Shown here piece after piece: positions 10,637 to 20,584 of a stretch of DNA of 64,000 bases. Numbering within the stretch: the first letter of the stretch is position 1; each line of letters starts with the position of its first letter. The DNA comes from Prescottella equi. Lineage in GTDB: Bacteria; Actinomycetota; Actinomycetes; Mycobacteriales; Mycobacteriaceae. The stretch covers positions 21,224-85,223 of the forward strand of contig NZ_JAIVAH010000016.1 of the NCBI RefSeq assembly GCF_020171745.1, in the 5' to 3' direction. A program made the translations under genes and the position numbers. The notes under the pieces were generated by a model, which was not told the DNA's origin, did no database searches, and saw only the letters and a program-made list of their open reading frames with translations.

Positions 10637-10668
10637 TCGGGCCCTTCCGCTTCGGCGGGAGGGCCCGA
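10637..10668 (+). terminator. ilvE terminator with UUCG tetraloop
   Basis: Arms 10637-10650 and 10655-10668 (TCGGGCCCTTCCGC) pair with one G-U and are closed by a TTCG loop, the extra-stable C(UUCG)G form. Confidence 0.8.
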
Positions 10669-10714
10669 TCGCGTTCGCGCGCGGAAGCGGTGCGCCGCGA
10701 GCTAGCGTGACGGC

Positions 10715-10918
10715 ATGTTCTGGCTCCAGGTGATCATTGCGGGTCTGCTCGTGGTCGGTGCCTACGTCGGGCTGGGTGTGCTGACCGCGATGGGTCAACT
10801 TCGTCGGGGAGGCGGTGTCCTCGCCGTGGCAACTGCGGTCCTGTTCTTCCCCGTGCACTGGGTGGCGTGGTACATGCGTGACGCACGGTCGTTCAGGCGC
10901 GCCTCGGAGCGAGGGTGA
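10715..10918 (+). CDS. small membrane protein, 67 aa
   Basis: Not recognised. The 67-residue product is one hydrophobic stretch at the start (MFWLQVIIAGLLVVGAYVGL), a short basic linker with RRGG, a second hydrophobic segment (about 37-53) and a basic tail with RDARSFRRAS. It is supported as real by the -10 hexamer TAGCGT (10703-10708) ending 6 bases before the ATG, the same leaderless layout seen at neighbouring genes, and by its isolation between the ilvE terminator and the lipase promoter. Confidence 0.6.
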   Translation: MFWLQVIIAGLLVVGAYVGLGVLTAMGQLRRGGGVLAVATAVLFFPVHWVAWYMRDARSFRRASERG

Positions 10919-10934
10919 TTATCGGGGAAAACAC

Positions 10935-10963
10935 CTGACAGTCGGTTTTCGGGTGGCTACTCT
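10935..10963 (+). promoter_or_regulatory. lipase promoter CTGACA-N17-TACTCT
   Basis: The -35 CTGACA (10935-10940), a 17-base spacer and the -10 TACTCT (10958-10963) form a near-ideal housekeeping promoter; the ATG follows 7 bases later. This is the clearest leaderless promoter in the window. Confidence 0.7.
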
Positions 10964-10970
10964 GCGACCC

Positions 10971-12323
10971 ATGCGCAGATCGAGGATCTTGGCGGCAATG
11001 GGGGCAATTTCAACTCTGGTGGCGGTGTGGGGTGGTGTTGTCACGCCTCCGGTGCTCGCGGGTGCCGCCCCGGTGCAGCCGAGTGTCGACGACTTCTACC
11101 GTGCGCCGGACGGATTCGAGTCGGCGGCGCCCGGCACCATCCTGCGCGACCGGCCCGTGCAACTGGCGTCGTACTCCGCGTTGCCGTTCAATGCGCAGGC
11201 ATGGCAACTCCTTTATCGGACAACAGATCTCGCTGGCAATCCCCTGGCGAGCGTGACGACCGTGATACTGCCTGCCGGCGCACCGCCTGCCGGTGGACGC
11301 CCGTTGCTGTCGTATCAGATGGCAACGGACAGTATCGATCCCGGCTGCGCGGCCTCGGTCGCCATGCAGCCCGGATCCGGTCTCGAGGCGTTCACCACTC
11401 AGGGGCAGATGACCTTCGTCGGTCAGGCTCTGCAACAGGGCTGGGCGGTTTCGGTTCCCGATCACGAAGGTCCCACGCCGCGTGTGGGCACTCCACGAGA
11501 GCCTGGTTATATAACGCTCGACGGCATCCGCGCCGCGGAGCAGTTCGCTCCGCTCGGGCTCGCCGGGGCGCAGACTCCGGTCGGAGTGTGGGGCTACTCG
11601 GGCGGCGGACTCGCGTCCGCATGGGCCGCGCAGGTGCAGCCCACGTACGCGCCGGAGCTCAACATACGAGGATTCGCTGTGGGCTCGCTGTCGCCGGATC
11701 CTGGGGCGGTCGTCCACCGTCTCAGCGGAACGCCCTGGGCCGGGCTGCAGACAATGGTTCTCGCGTCGACACGGGAGATATTCCCCGACGCAGGACGTGA
11801 GATCGATGCACGCCTCACTCCGGAGGGCCGCGCGGCGTTGGCCGCTCCAGCTGATCAGTGCCTGGCATCGACGATCGCTACCAACCTCTTTCGCGACACC
11901 GCAGGCTACTGGACGGTCCCGTTGACGGAACTATTGCAGATGCCGGCAGTTGCCGCCGCCGTCGAGGAGACCAAGCTCGGTGGCACGGCACCTACGGCAC
12001 CCGTGTATCTGTACAGCGGCGTGAACGACGAGATCGTTCCGATCGCCACCGTCGATCGCCTGGCTGAAACCTACTGTGCGGGCGGCACTCCGCTCACCTA
12101 CCGCCGAGACGAGATCAGCCTGCACGCCACGCTCATCGTGACGGGCGCCGCGGACGCGCTGAACTGGCTGGGGGACAGGATCGATGGTGTGCCGAGCGCG
12201 TCGGGTTGCAACACTCAGACTCTGACCTCGACCCTGCAGGCGCCGGGTGCCGCGGAGACCTACGTGTCGACGACCCTGGGGATGGGCGACATCCTCATGG
12301 GCCGACCGATCGGGCCCCGGTAG
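10971..12323 (+). CDS. secreted lipase/esterase (LIP family)
   Basis: Predicted extracellular alpha/beta hydrolase of the secretory lipase (LIP) family, 450 residues. Residues 1-33 form a signal peptide (MRRSR, hydrophobic core, cleavage near AGAAP). The nucleophile is S210 in WGYSGGG; the acid is probably D353 (NDEIVP) and the base H385 (LHATL). Such enzymes release fatty acids from lipids. The ATG at 10971 follows the -10 by 7 bases; the frame is open for 52 more codons upstream but these overlap the promoter. Codon use appears less GC-biased than the flanking genes (for example TATATAACG near 11512), by eye only, which could mean recent transfer. Confidence 0.85.
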   Translation: MRRSRILAAMGAISTLVAVWGGVVTPPVLAGAAPVQPSVDDFYRAPDGFESAAPGTILRDRPVQLASYSALPFNAQAWQLLYRTTDLAGNPLASVTTVILPAGAPPAGGRPLLSYQMATDSIDPGCAASVAMQPGSGLEAFTTQGQMTFVGQALQQGWAVSVPDHEGPTPRVGTPREPGYITLDGIRAAEQFAPLGLAGAQTPVGVWGYSGGGLASAWAAQVQPTYAPELNIRGFAVGSLSPDPGAVVHRLSGTPWAGLQTMVLASTREIFPDAGREIDARLTPEGRAALAAPADQCLASTIATNLFRDTAGYWTVPLTELLQMPAVAAAVEETKLGGTAPTAPVYLYSGVNDEIVPIATVDRLAETYCAGGTPLTYRRDEISLHATLIVTGAADALNWLGDRIDGVPSASGCNTQTLTSTLQAPGAAETYVSTTLGMGDILMGRPIGPR

Positions 12324-12328
12324 ATCGC

Positions 12329-12366
12329 CGGGTTCCTGCTCGGTTCAGCCGCCGAGCAGGAACCCG
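12329..12366. terminator. bidirectional terminator overlapping the cobS stop
   Basis: Perfect 15-base arms (12329-12343, CGGGTTCCTGCTCGG, and 12352-12366) with an 8-base loop. The reverse-strand cobS stop codon (12345-12347) lies in the loop, so the hairpin doubles as coding sequence for the end of cobS. Confidence 0.75.
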
Positions 12367-13106
12367 ACAGCCGTCGCGGCGACCGTGAATTCGATCGAGG
12401 CGCCGAGGACGTCACCGTTGATGCCGGCGAAGCGGCGCACGCAGTGCCGGACCAGTAGTGCCGCCGCGGCCAGTACGACCACGATCACGACAGGTCCCTG
12501 CCACCACCGGCCGGGGACCGCCCACAGCGAGGCGACGGCCAGGATCAGTCCCCACAGCACCGCGACCCACAGCGGCTGCGAATCCGCCACCAACGCACCG
12601 AAACCGCGCGGGCTCGACGCGGGAATGCCGCGGCGACAGGCGAATACTGCGGACACCCGTCCGGCGGCGACTGCGACGGCCACCCCGATCCAGGCATCGC
12701 TCACGCCCAGCGATCCGAAGGCCAGGGCCTGCACGCCGAACGTGACGATCAACGCGGCCACGCCGAACGGCCCGGCGCCGCCGCTGCGCATCACCTCGCG
12801 GGCCCGCTCCGGCGGGCCGTAGCAGCCCAGGCCGTCGGCCGTGTCGGCGAGACCGTCGACGTGCATCCCCCGGGTGGCCAGGGCCAGTGCGCCGACCGTG
12901 AGCAGCCCCGCGAGCATTGGGTCGAGACCGGCCCACAGCAGAACCCACAGCACTCCCGCCGCGGCCGCGCCGAGCAGCGCCCCGACGACCGGCGCCGCGG
13001 CGATCGCTCGCCGGCCCTCGACGCGGGCGATGTCCTGTGGGCCGCGCACCGGCAGCACCGTCAGCCAGGACAGCGCCGTCGCCAGGCCGGTGACCGCGGC
13101 GCGCAC
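12345..13106 (-). CDS. cobS: cobalamin synthase CobS (adenosylcobinamide-GDP ribazoletransferase)
   Basis: Membrane enzyme that joins activated cobinamide to alpha-ribazole in the last stage of coenzyme B12 assembly. The 253-residue protein is strongly hydrophobic with about six membrane segments and carries the family motif MHVDGLADTADG (metal-binding Asp residues) plus RFAGINGDVLGA near the end. The GTG at 13106 was chosen because it lies 2 bases after the cobT stop, fitting translational coupling. It is the third gene of cobU-cobT-cobS. Confidence 0.93.
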   Translation of the reverse strand: MRAAVTGLATALSWLTVLPVRGPQDIARVEGRRAIAAAPVVGALLGAAAAGVLWVLLWAGLDPMLAGLLTVGALALATRGMHVDGLADTADGLGCYGPPERAREVMRSGGAGPFGVAALIVTFGVQALAFGSLGVSDAWIGVAVAVAAGRVSAVFACRRGIPASSPRGFGALVADSQPLWVAVLWGLILAVASLWAVPGRWWQGPVVIVVVLAAAALLVRHCVRRFAGINGDVLGASIEFTVAATAVGFLLGG

Positions 13107-13108
13107 GT

Positions 13109-14224
13109 TCAGTCCGATTCCGGTGCGGTGTCGGCGTCTTCGGTGTCGGATTCCGGATCGGTGTTGTTGCTCACACCGGCGGAATCGAAGGTGGCCATGT
13201 GCGCGAGCGTCGCGACTGCACCCTGGAGGATCGGCAGCGCGGCGACGGCGCCGGAGCCCTCGCCGAGACGCATGTCGAGGCCGAGGATCGGGTCGAGTCC
13301 CAGGTGCCGAAGTGCGATCGAGTGCGCCGGCTCGGTGGAGCGGTGCCCGGCCACCCACCACTCCCGCGCGCCGGGCGCGAGTGCCTCGGCGACGACGGCG
13401 GACGCGGTGACGACGAGGCCGTCGACGATCACCGGTGTCTTCCGCGCCGACGCCTGCGCCAGGAAACCGGCCATCGCGGCCAGGTCGGCGCCGGACACGG
13501 TGCGGAGCAGCCCCACCGCGTCGCGGACGTGCGGGCGGGCCCGGCGCAGGGCGTCACGGATCGCGGCGGTCTTGCGCATCCATCCGGCGTCGTCGACGCC
13601 GGTGCCGCGGCCGACGGCGGCGACGGGTTCGGTGTCGGTCATCGCGGCGATGAGGACCGTCGCGGGCGTGGTGTTCCCGATGCCCATCTCGCCGGCGATG
13701 AGCAGGTCCGCGCCCGAGTCGATCTCCTCGTCGGCGATCGCCCGACCCGCCGCGACCGCGCGCAGCGTCTCCTCGTGCGTGAGAGCGTCCTCACGGTCGA
13801 TCGATCCCGACGAACGACGGATCTTGTAGGCCGAGACGACCGGATCGGTGTCGGCGTCGACGGACAGGTCGACGACCCGCACCGATGCGCCGGCGACGTC
13901 CGCGAGCACGTTCACGGCCGCGCCGCCGCCCTGGATGTTGGCGACCATCTGGGCGGTCACCTCGGGTGGGTACGCGGACACGCCGTTTCGGGCGATGCCG
14001 TGGTCCCCGGCGAACACCACCACGCGCGGACGGGCGAAGATCCGCGGCGGGCAGACGCCCTGGCAGGCCGACGCCCACACCGACAGTTCCTCGAGCCGGC
14101 CGAGCGCGCCGGTCGGCTTCGTCAGCATCGACTGGCGGGCCAGCGCCTGCTCCCGCACCCCGGCGTCCGGCGGGGTGAGTGGCTCGTAGAGGGGAGCGGA
14201 CGGGCTCACGGGTTCGCTTGTCAC
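13109..14224 (-). CDS. cobT: nicotinate-nucleotide-dimethylbenzimidazole phosphoribosyltransferase
   Basis: Makes alpha-ribazole phosphate, the lower ligand precursor of B12. The 371-residue protein contains [16 protein letters not shown], the [14 protein letters not shown] motif ([14 protein letters not shown]), and the C-terminal [12 protein letters not shown] with the expected catalytic Glu. The GTG at 14224 overlaps the cobU stop as GTGA, so start choice is firm. The C-terminal extension after MATFDSAGV is acidic (Asp/Glu/Thr) and not part of the usual fold. Confidence 0.94.
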   Translation of the reverse strand: MTSEPVSPSAPLYEPLTPPDAGVREQALARQSMLTKPTGALGRLEELSVWASACQGVCPPRIFARPRVVVFAGDHGIARNGVSAYPPEVTAQMVANIQGGGAAVNVLADVAGASVRVVDLSVDADTDPVVSAYKIRRSSGSIDREDALTHEETLRAVAAGRAIADEEIDSGADLLIAGEMGIGNTTPATVLIAAMTDTEPVAAVGRGTGVDDAGWMRKTAAIRDALRRARPHVRDAVGLLRTVSGADLAAMAGFLAQASARKTPVIVDGLVVTASAVVAEALAPGAREWWVAGHRSTEPAHSIALRHLGLDPILGLDMRLGEGSGAVAALPILQGAVATLAHMATFDSAGVSNNTDPESDTEDADTAPESD

Positions 14225-14817
14225 GCTAAGCCTTTCATATCGGCACGGGTCGTTTTGAGGGTCAGGGGAAGGCCGGCGACCACGAGGATCACGTCGTCGC
14301 ACACGTCGGCCAGGCGAGCGTTGAGGGCGCCGATCTCGTCGCGGAACAACCGGCCCGAGCGATGCTCGGGGATGACGCCCATGCCCACCTCGGGACTCAC
14401 CAGCAGCAACCGATCCGGATACGACGCCACCGCGTCGACGAGTCCGTCGGTGCGGGCCGCGATCGTCCCGCGGGGCGCGTCCCAGGCGTCGGCGGCGTCG
14501 AGTTCCCCGGTGATCCACGTGCCCAGGTCGTCGACCAGTGTCGGGGGATGTGGGCCGGTGGCGCTCAGCAGGGCGACGAGGCTGCCGTCGTGTCCGGTCT
14601 CGACCGTCGACCACGCGTCGGGGCGTCGGCGCCGGTGCTGGTCGATGCGGGCGTCCCAGTCCCGGTCGTCCGGGTAGCGGCGCGCGGTGGCCACGTACCG
14701 GACGTGCGAGCCGGGGGCGAGGTCGTCGAGCAGGCCCTCGGCGTGCGCCGACTTGCCGGACCGGGCACCGCCGAGCACGAGGGTGCGGCGGGCGCGGGGC
14801 GAATCGGGGGAGAGCAC
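14221..14817 (-). CDS. cobU: cobinamide kinase / guanylyltransferase CobU
   Basis: Phosphorylates cobinamide and transfers GMP to it. The 198-residue protein has the P-loop GGARSGKS (16-23) and the family motifs [17 protein letters not shown] and [15 protein letters not shown]. The GTG at 14817 was preferred because the -10 hexamer TAGCGT (14826-14831, reverse) ends 8 bases before it; a TTG at 14835 would add six residues. It begins the cobU-cobT-cobS unit. I see no cobalamin riboswitch upstream, and a leaderless start leaves no room for one. In M. tuberculosis cobU lies elsewhere. Confidence 0.92.
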   Translation of the reverse strand: MLSPDSPRARRTLVLGGARSGKSAHAEGLLDDLAPGSHVRYVATARRYPDDRDWDARIDQHRRRRPDAWSTVETGHDGSLVALLSATGPHPPTLVDDLGTWITGELDAADAWDAPRGTIAARTDGLVDAVASYPDRLLLVSPEVGMGVIPEHRSGRLFRDEIGALNARLADVCDDVILVVAGLPLTLKTTRADMKGLA

Positions 14818-14840
14818 GAGGGTAGACGCTACCAACCGCG

Positions 14841-14875
14841 TCGGGCCGGCCCCCGCAGTGCGAGGACCGGCCCGA
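14841..14875 (-). terminator. probable terminator after the DUF3043 gene
   Basis: Arms TCGGGCCGG (14841-14849) and 14867-14875 pair over 9 bases with a 17-base loop, 12 bases after the reverse-strand stop at 14888. Less compact than the other terminators here. Confidence 0.5.
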
Positions 14876-14887
14876 GATGGCGGTGGG

Positions 14888-15568
14888 TCAGACGGCGTCG
14901 CCCGGCTTGACGCGGGGCGCGGGCGCGCGCATCTTGCGGATCTGCGATGCGCGGACGAAGGAATACCAGCCCAGCTTGAAGCCGCCGTCGATGCTGTCCG
15001 GGAAGCGCTCGCGCACCTTGTTGTTGATCATCCGGCCGAGGAAGTAGCCCTCGCCGGCCATGAACAGCATCATCACGAGCATCGCCAGCGTGACGTAGTT
15101 CTGGATGACCGGGCTCAGGAACATCGCCATGATCAGCACGAGGGCCAGGGGCATGAAGAGGCCGACGAGGTTGCGGCGGCTGTCGACGAGATCGCGCGTG
15201 TAGGCGCGGGCCGGGCCCTTGTCGCGCGGCAGCAGGTACTTCTCCTCGCCGGCGAGCATGCGGGCGCGGCGATCGGCGGACTCGGCGCGGCGCTCGGCGG
15301 CGGCGACCTTGCGTTCGGCCTTGTTGCCGCGATTGGCCTTGCGGCGGGCGCGGGCTTCCTTGGAGGTGAGCGGGGCGGGTGCCACGGGGCCGCGCTTCCG
15401 GGCCTCGGCCTCGCGACGCTTGGGGGTGGCGCGGCCCTTGCCCGGCGTGGATGCGCCGTTGCCGTCGGGTGTCCGGGACTCGTCAGTGGTGGTCTCCGCG
15501 GTCGACTCGATGACCTCGACGTCGCGCTTGTCGGAATTGTCGGAGTCGCCTCGGCGTAGCAGCTTCAC
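14888..15568 (-). CDS. DUF3043 membrane protein
   Basis: A 226-residue protein of the DUF3043 family (Rv2206-like), function unknown. The first half is highly charged and likely cytoplasmic and partly disordered or coiled (many Glu/Arg/Ala, for example KEARARRKANRGNKAERKVA); two membrane helices follow (about 135-153 and 159-177), then a short tail with RERFPDSIDGGFKLGW. The GTG at 15568 follows the -10 hexamer TAGCCT (15575-15580, reverse) by 6 bases. It is divergent from the glycerate kinase gene, with both promoters in about 110 bases. Confidence 0.85.
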   Translation of the reverse strand: MKLLRRGDSDNSDKRDVEVIESTAETTTDESRTPDGNGASTPGKGRATPKRREAEARKRGPVAPAPLTSKEARARRKANRGNKAERKVAAAERRAESADRRARMLAGEEKYLLPRDKGPARAYTRDLVDSRRNLVGLFMPLALVLIMAMFLSPVIQNYVTLAMLVMMLFMAGEGYFLGRMINNKVRERFPDSIDGGFKLGWYSFVRASQIRKMRAPAPRVKPGDAV

Positions 15569-15676
15569 GTCACCAGGCTATGGGATAACTGCCGTCCAGT
15601 CGAAACCGACCACCCGTCGAACCGCCAGGACGCGCCTCGAAATGCCGAGGTCGGGTGCTCGCCATACACTGCGCTG

Positions 15677-16765
15677 ATGCGCGTGCTCATCGCCCCCGAC
15701 TCGTTCGGTGAAACCCTCACTGCGGTACAGGCGGCCGAGGCGATGGCGGCCGGATGGGCGGCCGCGCGGCCCGACGACATCGTCGTGCTCGCACCGCAGT
15801 CCGATGGCGGACCAGGCTTCGCCGATGTGATTTCCGCGACTACCGGCGGGATGCGGTCCTCGAGCGTTGCGGGCCCGCTCGGGACGCCCACCGCGGCGCG
15901 CTGGGTGCTCGCCGACGGCACCGCGTACATCGAATCGGCGCAGGCGGTCGGCCTGGGACTGCTCGGCGGGCCGCCCAGCCGGGCCACGGCGCTCGCCGCG
16001 CACAGCCGCGGGGTCGGCGAACTGATCGCCGCGGCGGTCGACGCCGGTGCGCGCCGGATCGTCGTCGGCCTCGGTGGATCCTGCTGTACCGACGGCGGGC
16101 GCGGCGCAGTCGAGGCCCTCGGCGGCCTCGACCAGGCGCGGGAACGTCTCGAGGGTGTGACGCTCGTCGCCGCCACGGACGTGGAGCACCCGCTGCTCGG
16201 CGAGCACGGCGCCGCCCGCGTGTTCGGGCCGCAGAAGGGCGCCGACGAGTCGGCGATCGAACTCCTCGAGCAGCGCAACACCGCCTGGTCACGCGATTTG
16301 GAGCGCGTGTGCGGATCGGGCGTCGCCGACCGGCCCGGCGCCGGTGCAGCCGGTGGCCTCGGTGCCGCGCTGCTCGCGCTCGGCGCGGTCCGGAAGTCGG
16401 GCGCGGAGGTGGTCGCCGCCTGCACCGGTCAGGCCGACCAGCTCGCGGCGGCCGACCTCGTACTGACCGGCGAGGGCCGATTCGACCACCAGTCGTTGCG
16501 CGGCAAACTCGTCACCTCGCTCGCCGCCGCGGCCCGCCGCCTCGGGGTGCCGACCGTGGTCGTGGCCGGGCAGGTGGCGGTGGATCGCGACACCGTGCGC
16601 GGCGCGGGCATCGTCGCCGCCTTCTCGGTCGCGGAGTTCGCGGGATCCGTCGAGCGGGCCATGACCGAGGCCGCGGACCGGCTCGAGGCTCTGACGTCGT
16701 GCGTCGCCGATGGTTGGCGCGGCGCGGCGGGTGCTGCGCGGTGCGCCCCGATACATGAGGAATAG
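15677..16765 (+). CDS. glycerate kinase (GlxK/GarK type)
   Basis: Phosphorylates glycerate; the 362-residue protein fits the class-I glycerate kinase family: N-terminal IAPDSFGETLTAVQAAEAMA, SDGGPGFADV, GLGGSCCTDGGRG, GPQKGA and LTGEGRFDHQS. The tail after residue 345 (AAGAARCAPIHEE) is not conserved. The -10 hexamer TACACT (15665-15670) ends 6 bases before the ATG, again predicting a leaderless mRNA. The equivalent mycobacterial gene is Rv2205c, in the same order next to erpA. Confidence 0.9.
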   Translation: MRVLIAPDSFGETLTAVQAAEAMAAGWAAARPDDIVVLAPQSDGGPGFADVISATTGGMRSSSVAGPLGTPTAARWVLADGTAYIESAQAVGLGLLGGPPSRATALAAHSRGVGELIAAAVDAGARRIVVGLGGSCCTDGGRGAVEALGGLDQARERLEGVTLVAATDVEHPLLGEHGAARVFGPQKGADESAIELLEQRNTAWSRDLERVCGSGVADRPGAGAAGGLGAALLALGAVRKSGAEVVAACTGQADQLAAADLVLTGEGRFDHQSLRGKLVTSLAAAARRLGVPTVVVAGQVAVDRDTVRGAGIVAAFSVAEFAGSVERAMTEAADRLEALTSCVADGWRGAAGAARCAPIHEE

Positions 16766-16824
16766 CGGAGCGCAGAGTACCGTTGAAGCGATCACGGGTT
16801 TGGCACGAGCGACAGGGAGAGCCC

Positions 16825-17175
16825 ATGACTGTGCAGAACGAGACCGCCACTCACGGCGTCACGATGACCGAGACCGCTTCCGCGAAGGCGAAGGCGCTGC
16901 TCGACCAGGAGGGACGCGACGACCTCGCGCTGCGCATCGCCGTGCAGCCCGGTGGCTGTGCCGGCCTGCGTTACCAGCTGTTCTTCGACGACCGCAGCCT
17001 CGACGGTGACCTCGTCGTCGACTTCGGCGGCGTCAACCTCGCCGTCGATCGCATGAGCGCTCCCTACGTCGAGGGCGCTTCCATCGACTTCGTCGACACC
17101 ATCGAGAAGCAGGGCTTCACGATCGACAACCCGAACGCCACCGGGTCCTGCGCCTGCGGCGACTCGTTCAACTGA
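16825..17175 (+). CDS. erpA: A-type iron-sulfur carrier / insertion protein
   Basis: Small scaffold that carries and inserts Fe-S clusters into apoproteins, possibly LipA and the respiratory chain encoded nearby. The 116-residue protein has the three invariant cysteines: C45 (GGCAG), C109 and C111 (SCACGDSF). The ATG at 16825 was chosen because AGGGAG lies 5-6 bases upstream; an upstream TTG at 16783 would add 14 residues without a site. It is followed by a hairpin terminator. Confidence 0.93.
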   Translation: MTVQNETATHGVTMTETASAKAKALLDQEGRDDLALRIAVQPGGCAGLRYQLFFDDRSLDGDLVVDFGGVNLAVDRMSAPYVEGASIDFVDTIEKQGFTIDNPNATGSCACGDSFN

Positions 17176-17200
17176 GTCCCGTACAACCTTCTCGACGCAC

Positions 17201-17241
17201 TCTGACGCGGAGTCTGCCTCACCGGCGGGCTCCGCGTCAGA
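17201..17241 (+). terminator. erpA terminator
   Basis: Twelve-base arms (17201-17212, TCTGACGCGGAG, and 17230-17241) with a 17-base loop, 26 bases after the stop codon. Confidence 0.7.
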
Positions 17242-17270
17242 CTGCGTTGCGCCCCCGACTGGCGTCCTGA

Positions 17271-18278
<1,008 letters not shown>

Positions 18279-18292
18279 GGCTTCCCAGGCGA

Positions 18293-18330
18293 CTCCGCCC
18301 GGGTTCCTCTTTCGAGGAGCCCGGGCGGAG
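18293..18330. terminator. bidirectional terminator between adoK and asnB
   Basis: Seventeen-base arms (18293-18309, CTCCGCCCGGGTTCCTC, and 18314-18330) with one G-U pair and a TTTC loop. Confidence 0.85.
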
Positions 18331-18351
18331 TGCGTTTCGGGTGGAACGTGG

Positions 18352-20277
18352 CTAAAGGCTGACCGGGTACACCGGCTCCTGGATCTGCGGCACGATGCGC
18401 TTCTCGACGAAGATGCCGTGCCACACCATGAAGCACAGGACCGTCCACAGCCGACGGCTGTGATCGGACGCGCCCGCGCGGTGCTCGTTCAGCATCCGGG
18501 TGACGGCGGCCTTGTCGAAGATGTGGTCGGTGCCCGACTCGGCGATCTGCTGGTGCGCCCAGTCGAACAGTTCGGTGCCGGCCAGCCAGTGCCGCAGCGG
18601 CACCGGGAAGCCGAGCTTCGCGCGATGCAGCACATGCGGCGGCACGATGCCCTCGAGCGCCTGGCGCAGCGCGAACTTGGTGGTGTCCTTCGTGATCTTC
18701 TGATCCAGCGGTACGCGGGACGCGACGTCGAAGACCTCGGGGTCGAGGAACGGCACCCGCAGCTCGAGCGAGTTGGCCATCGTCATCTTGTCGGCCTTGA
18801 CCAGGATGTCGCCGCGCAGCCACGTGAACAGGTCCAGGTGCTGCATGCGTGCCACCGGATCCCAGTCGCGGGACTGCGCGTAGATCGGCGCGGTGACGTC
18901 CTGATGCGTCCATTCCGGGCGGAAGTCGCGCAGCACGGCCCGCAGTTGCGCGTCGTTGAAGCTGCGGGCGTTGCCGTAGTAGCGCTCCTCGAGGGTCATC
19001 GATCCCCGGTTGAGCAGGCTCTTGCCGCGGGTGCCTTCCGGGATGCGCTCGGACAGCTTGCCGGCCGCGCGGCGCAGCGCCGCCGGAAGGTACTCGAACG
19101 GCTTGAGTGACAGCGGTTCCCGGTAGATGGTGTAACCGCCGAACAGCTCGTCCGCGCCCTCGCCGGAGAGCACCACCTTGACGTGCTTGCGGGCTTCCTT
19201 CGCCACGAACCACAGCGGCACCAGCGCCGGGTCGGCGACCGGATCGTCCAGGTACCAGATGATCTCGGGGATCGCGGCCGCGAACTCGGCGGGGGAGACG
19301 ACCTTGACCACGTGCCGGGCACCGATCGCCGCCGCGGACTCGGCCGCGACGTCGACCTCGGAGTAGCCCTCACGCTCGAAACCGGTGGTGAAGGTGATCA
19401 GGTTCGGGTTGTGCCGCATCGCGAGCGCCGCGATGGCGGTGGAGTCGATGCCGCCGGACAGGAACGAGCCGACGGTGACGTCGGCGCGCATGTGCTTGGC
19501 GACCGAGTCCTCGAGGGCCTCCGCGATCTCCCGGTAGCGGGACGCCTCGCTGCCGGGCGTGAACGGCACCGCCGGGAACTTCGGCGTGAAGTAGCGCGTC
19601 ATCTCGGGAGCCTTGCCCGGCATCAGGCGCGCGTAGCAGCCGGACTCGAGGCGGCGGATCTGCGCGTGCAGCGTCTCGGGCTCGGGGACGTACTGCAGCA
19701 CCGTGTAGTGCTCGGTCGCGCGCGGATCGAGGTCGGTGTCGATGCCGATGACGTCGGCCAGTTCGAGCAGGCTCTTCTTCTCGCTGCCGAACGCGGTGCC
19801 GCCGGTGCCGGTCGCGATGAACAGCGGCTTGATGCCGAACGGGTCGCGCGCCACGAACAGCTCACGGGTCTCGGTGTCCCACACCGCGAACGCGAACATG
19901 CCGCGCAGCCGGCGGACGGCGTCGGCGCCCCAGTAGTGGTACGCCGCGACGATCGCCTCGCTGTCGCCCTCGGTGCGGAACTTTGCGCCGTGGTCCTTCG
20001 CGAGCTCCGCCCGGATCTCGAGGTAGTTGTAGATCTCACCGTTGAAGGTGAGGGCGTAGCGCTCGGGGTTCTCCGGCGGGCCCCACCGCAGCGGCTGGTG
20101 GGAGTGCTCGATGTCGATGATCGACAGCCGGTTGAAACCGAAGATCAGGTCGTCGTCGTGCCACGTGCCGTGCTCGTCCGGGCCGCGATGGCGCAGGCAG
20201 TGCATGGCCGCATCGACGCGGGCGACGGCGTCGTCGCTGGTGCCGTCGGTGGTGAGTAGTCCGAGCAGTCCGCACAC
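18352..20277 (-). CDS. asnB: asparagine synthetase (glutamine-hydrolysing)
   Basis: Makes asparagine, or an amide in the cell wall, from glutamine nitrogen. The 641-residue protein starts MCGLLGLL with the nucleophile Cys2 of the glutaminase domain (about 1-210, including RGPDEHG and FNGEIYN) and has the ATP pyrophosphatase domain with LSGGIDST (273-280) and SGEGADELFGGY. The mycobacterial orthologue is Rv2201. The start is a GTG at 20277; Cys2 must be next to it, which fixes the start. GAGG lies 11 bases upstream. It is divergent from ctaC across a 300-base gap. Confidence 0.95.
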   Translation of the reverse strand: MCGLLGLLTTDGTSDDAVARVDAAMHCLRHRGPDEHGTWHDDDLIFGFNRLSIIDIEHSHQPLRWGPPENPERYALTFNGEIYNYLEIRAELAKDHGAKFRTEGDSEAIVAAYHYWGADAVRRLRGMFAFAVWDTETRELFVARDPFGIKPLFIATGTGGTAFGSEKKSLLELADVIGIDTDLDPRATEHYTVLQYVPEPETLHAQIRRLESGCYARLMPGKAPEMTRYFTPKFPAVPFTPGSEASRYREIAEALEDSVAKHMRADVTVGSFLSGGIDSTAIAALAMRHNPNLITFTTGFEREGYSEVDVAAESAAAIGARHVVKVVSPAEFAAAIPEIIWYLDDPVADPALVPLWFVAKEARKHVKVVLSGEGADELFGGYTIYREPLSLKPFEYLPAALRRAAGKLSERIPEGTRGKSLLNRGSMTLEERYYGNARSFNDAQLRAVLRDFRPEWTHQDVTAPIYAQSRDWDPVARMQHLDLFTWLRGDILVKADKMTMANSLELRVPFLDPEVFDVASRVPLDQKITKDTTKFALRQALEGIVPPHVLHRAKLGFPVPLRHWLAGTELFDWAHQQIAESGTDHIFDKAAVTRMLNEHRAGASDHSRRLWTVLCFMVWHGIFVEKRIVPQIQEPVYPVSL

Positions 20278-20584
20278 AGCGTCCAGTACCTCGTTTCAGA
20301 GTCGGTTGTCGGGCGGAGACCGGTGGTCCGTGGGGGCTCGCCGATTTCCCAAGGAAGTATGCCGCAGTTTCCTGAGGGGCACCGTCGCCGGACCGGGAGT
20401 GCGCGCTGCGATCTCAGCTGAATCCCAGGTAGGGCGCGTACTGTGGAGGGCCATTGGTCCCGACTGCAACACGGGCGTCGACCCGACAGTGGAGGATCGG
20501 CGCGCTTGGTCTACGCTGCGTAGTAATTGGGCCTTCCCTTCGGGTGTGCCCTAGTGGAATTGCGGCGATCAGGAAGGCGTGAAC
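20278..20584. other. intergenic region between asnB and ctaC
   Basis: About 307 bases between divergent genes with no gene I can support. The possible ctaC promoter is a -10 like TACGCT (20512-20517) inside the small palindrome CTACGC-TGC-GTAG, and the stretch GTAGTAATTGG is locally AT-rich. The site AGGAAGG (20571-20577) is the ctaC ribosome binding site. I see no riboswitch or repeat. Confidence 0.45.

Noticed and set aside
14818..15000. Cobalamin riboswitch before cobU
   Set aside because: No B12-box-like sequence is visible and the -10 hexamer lies 8 bases before the start codon, leaving no leader.
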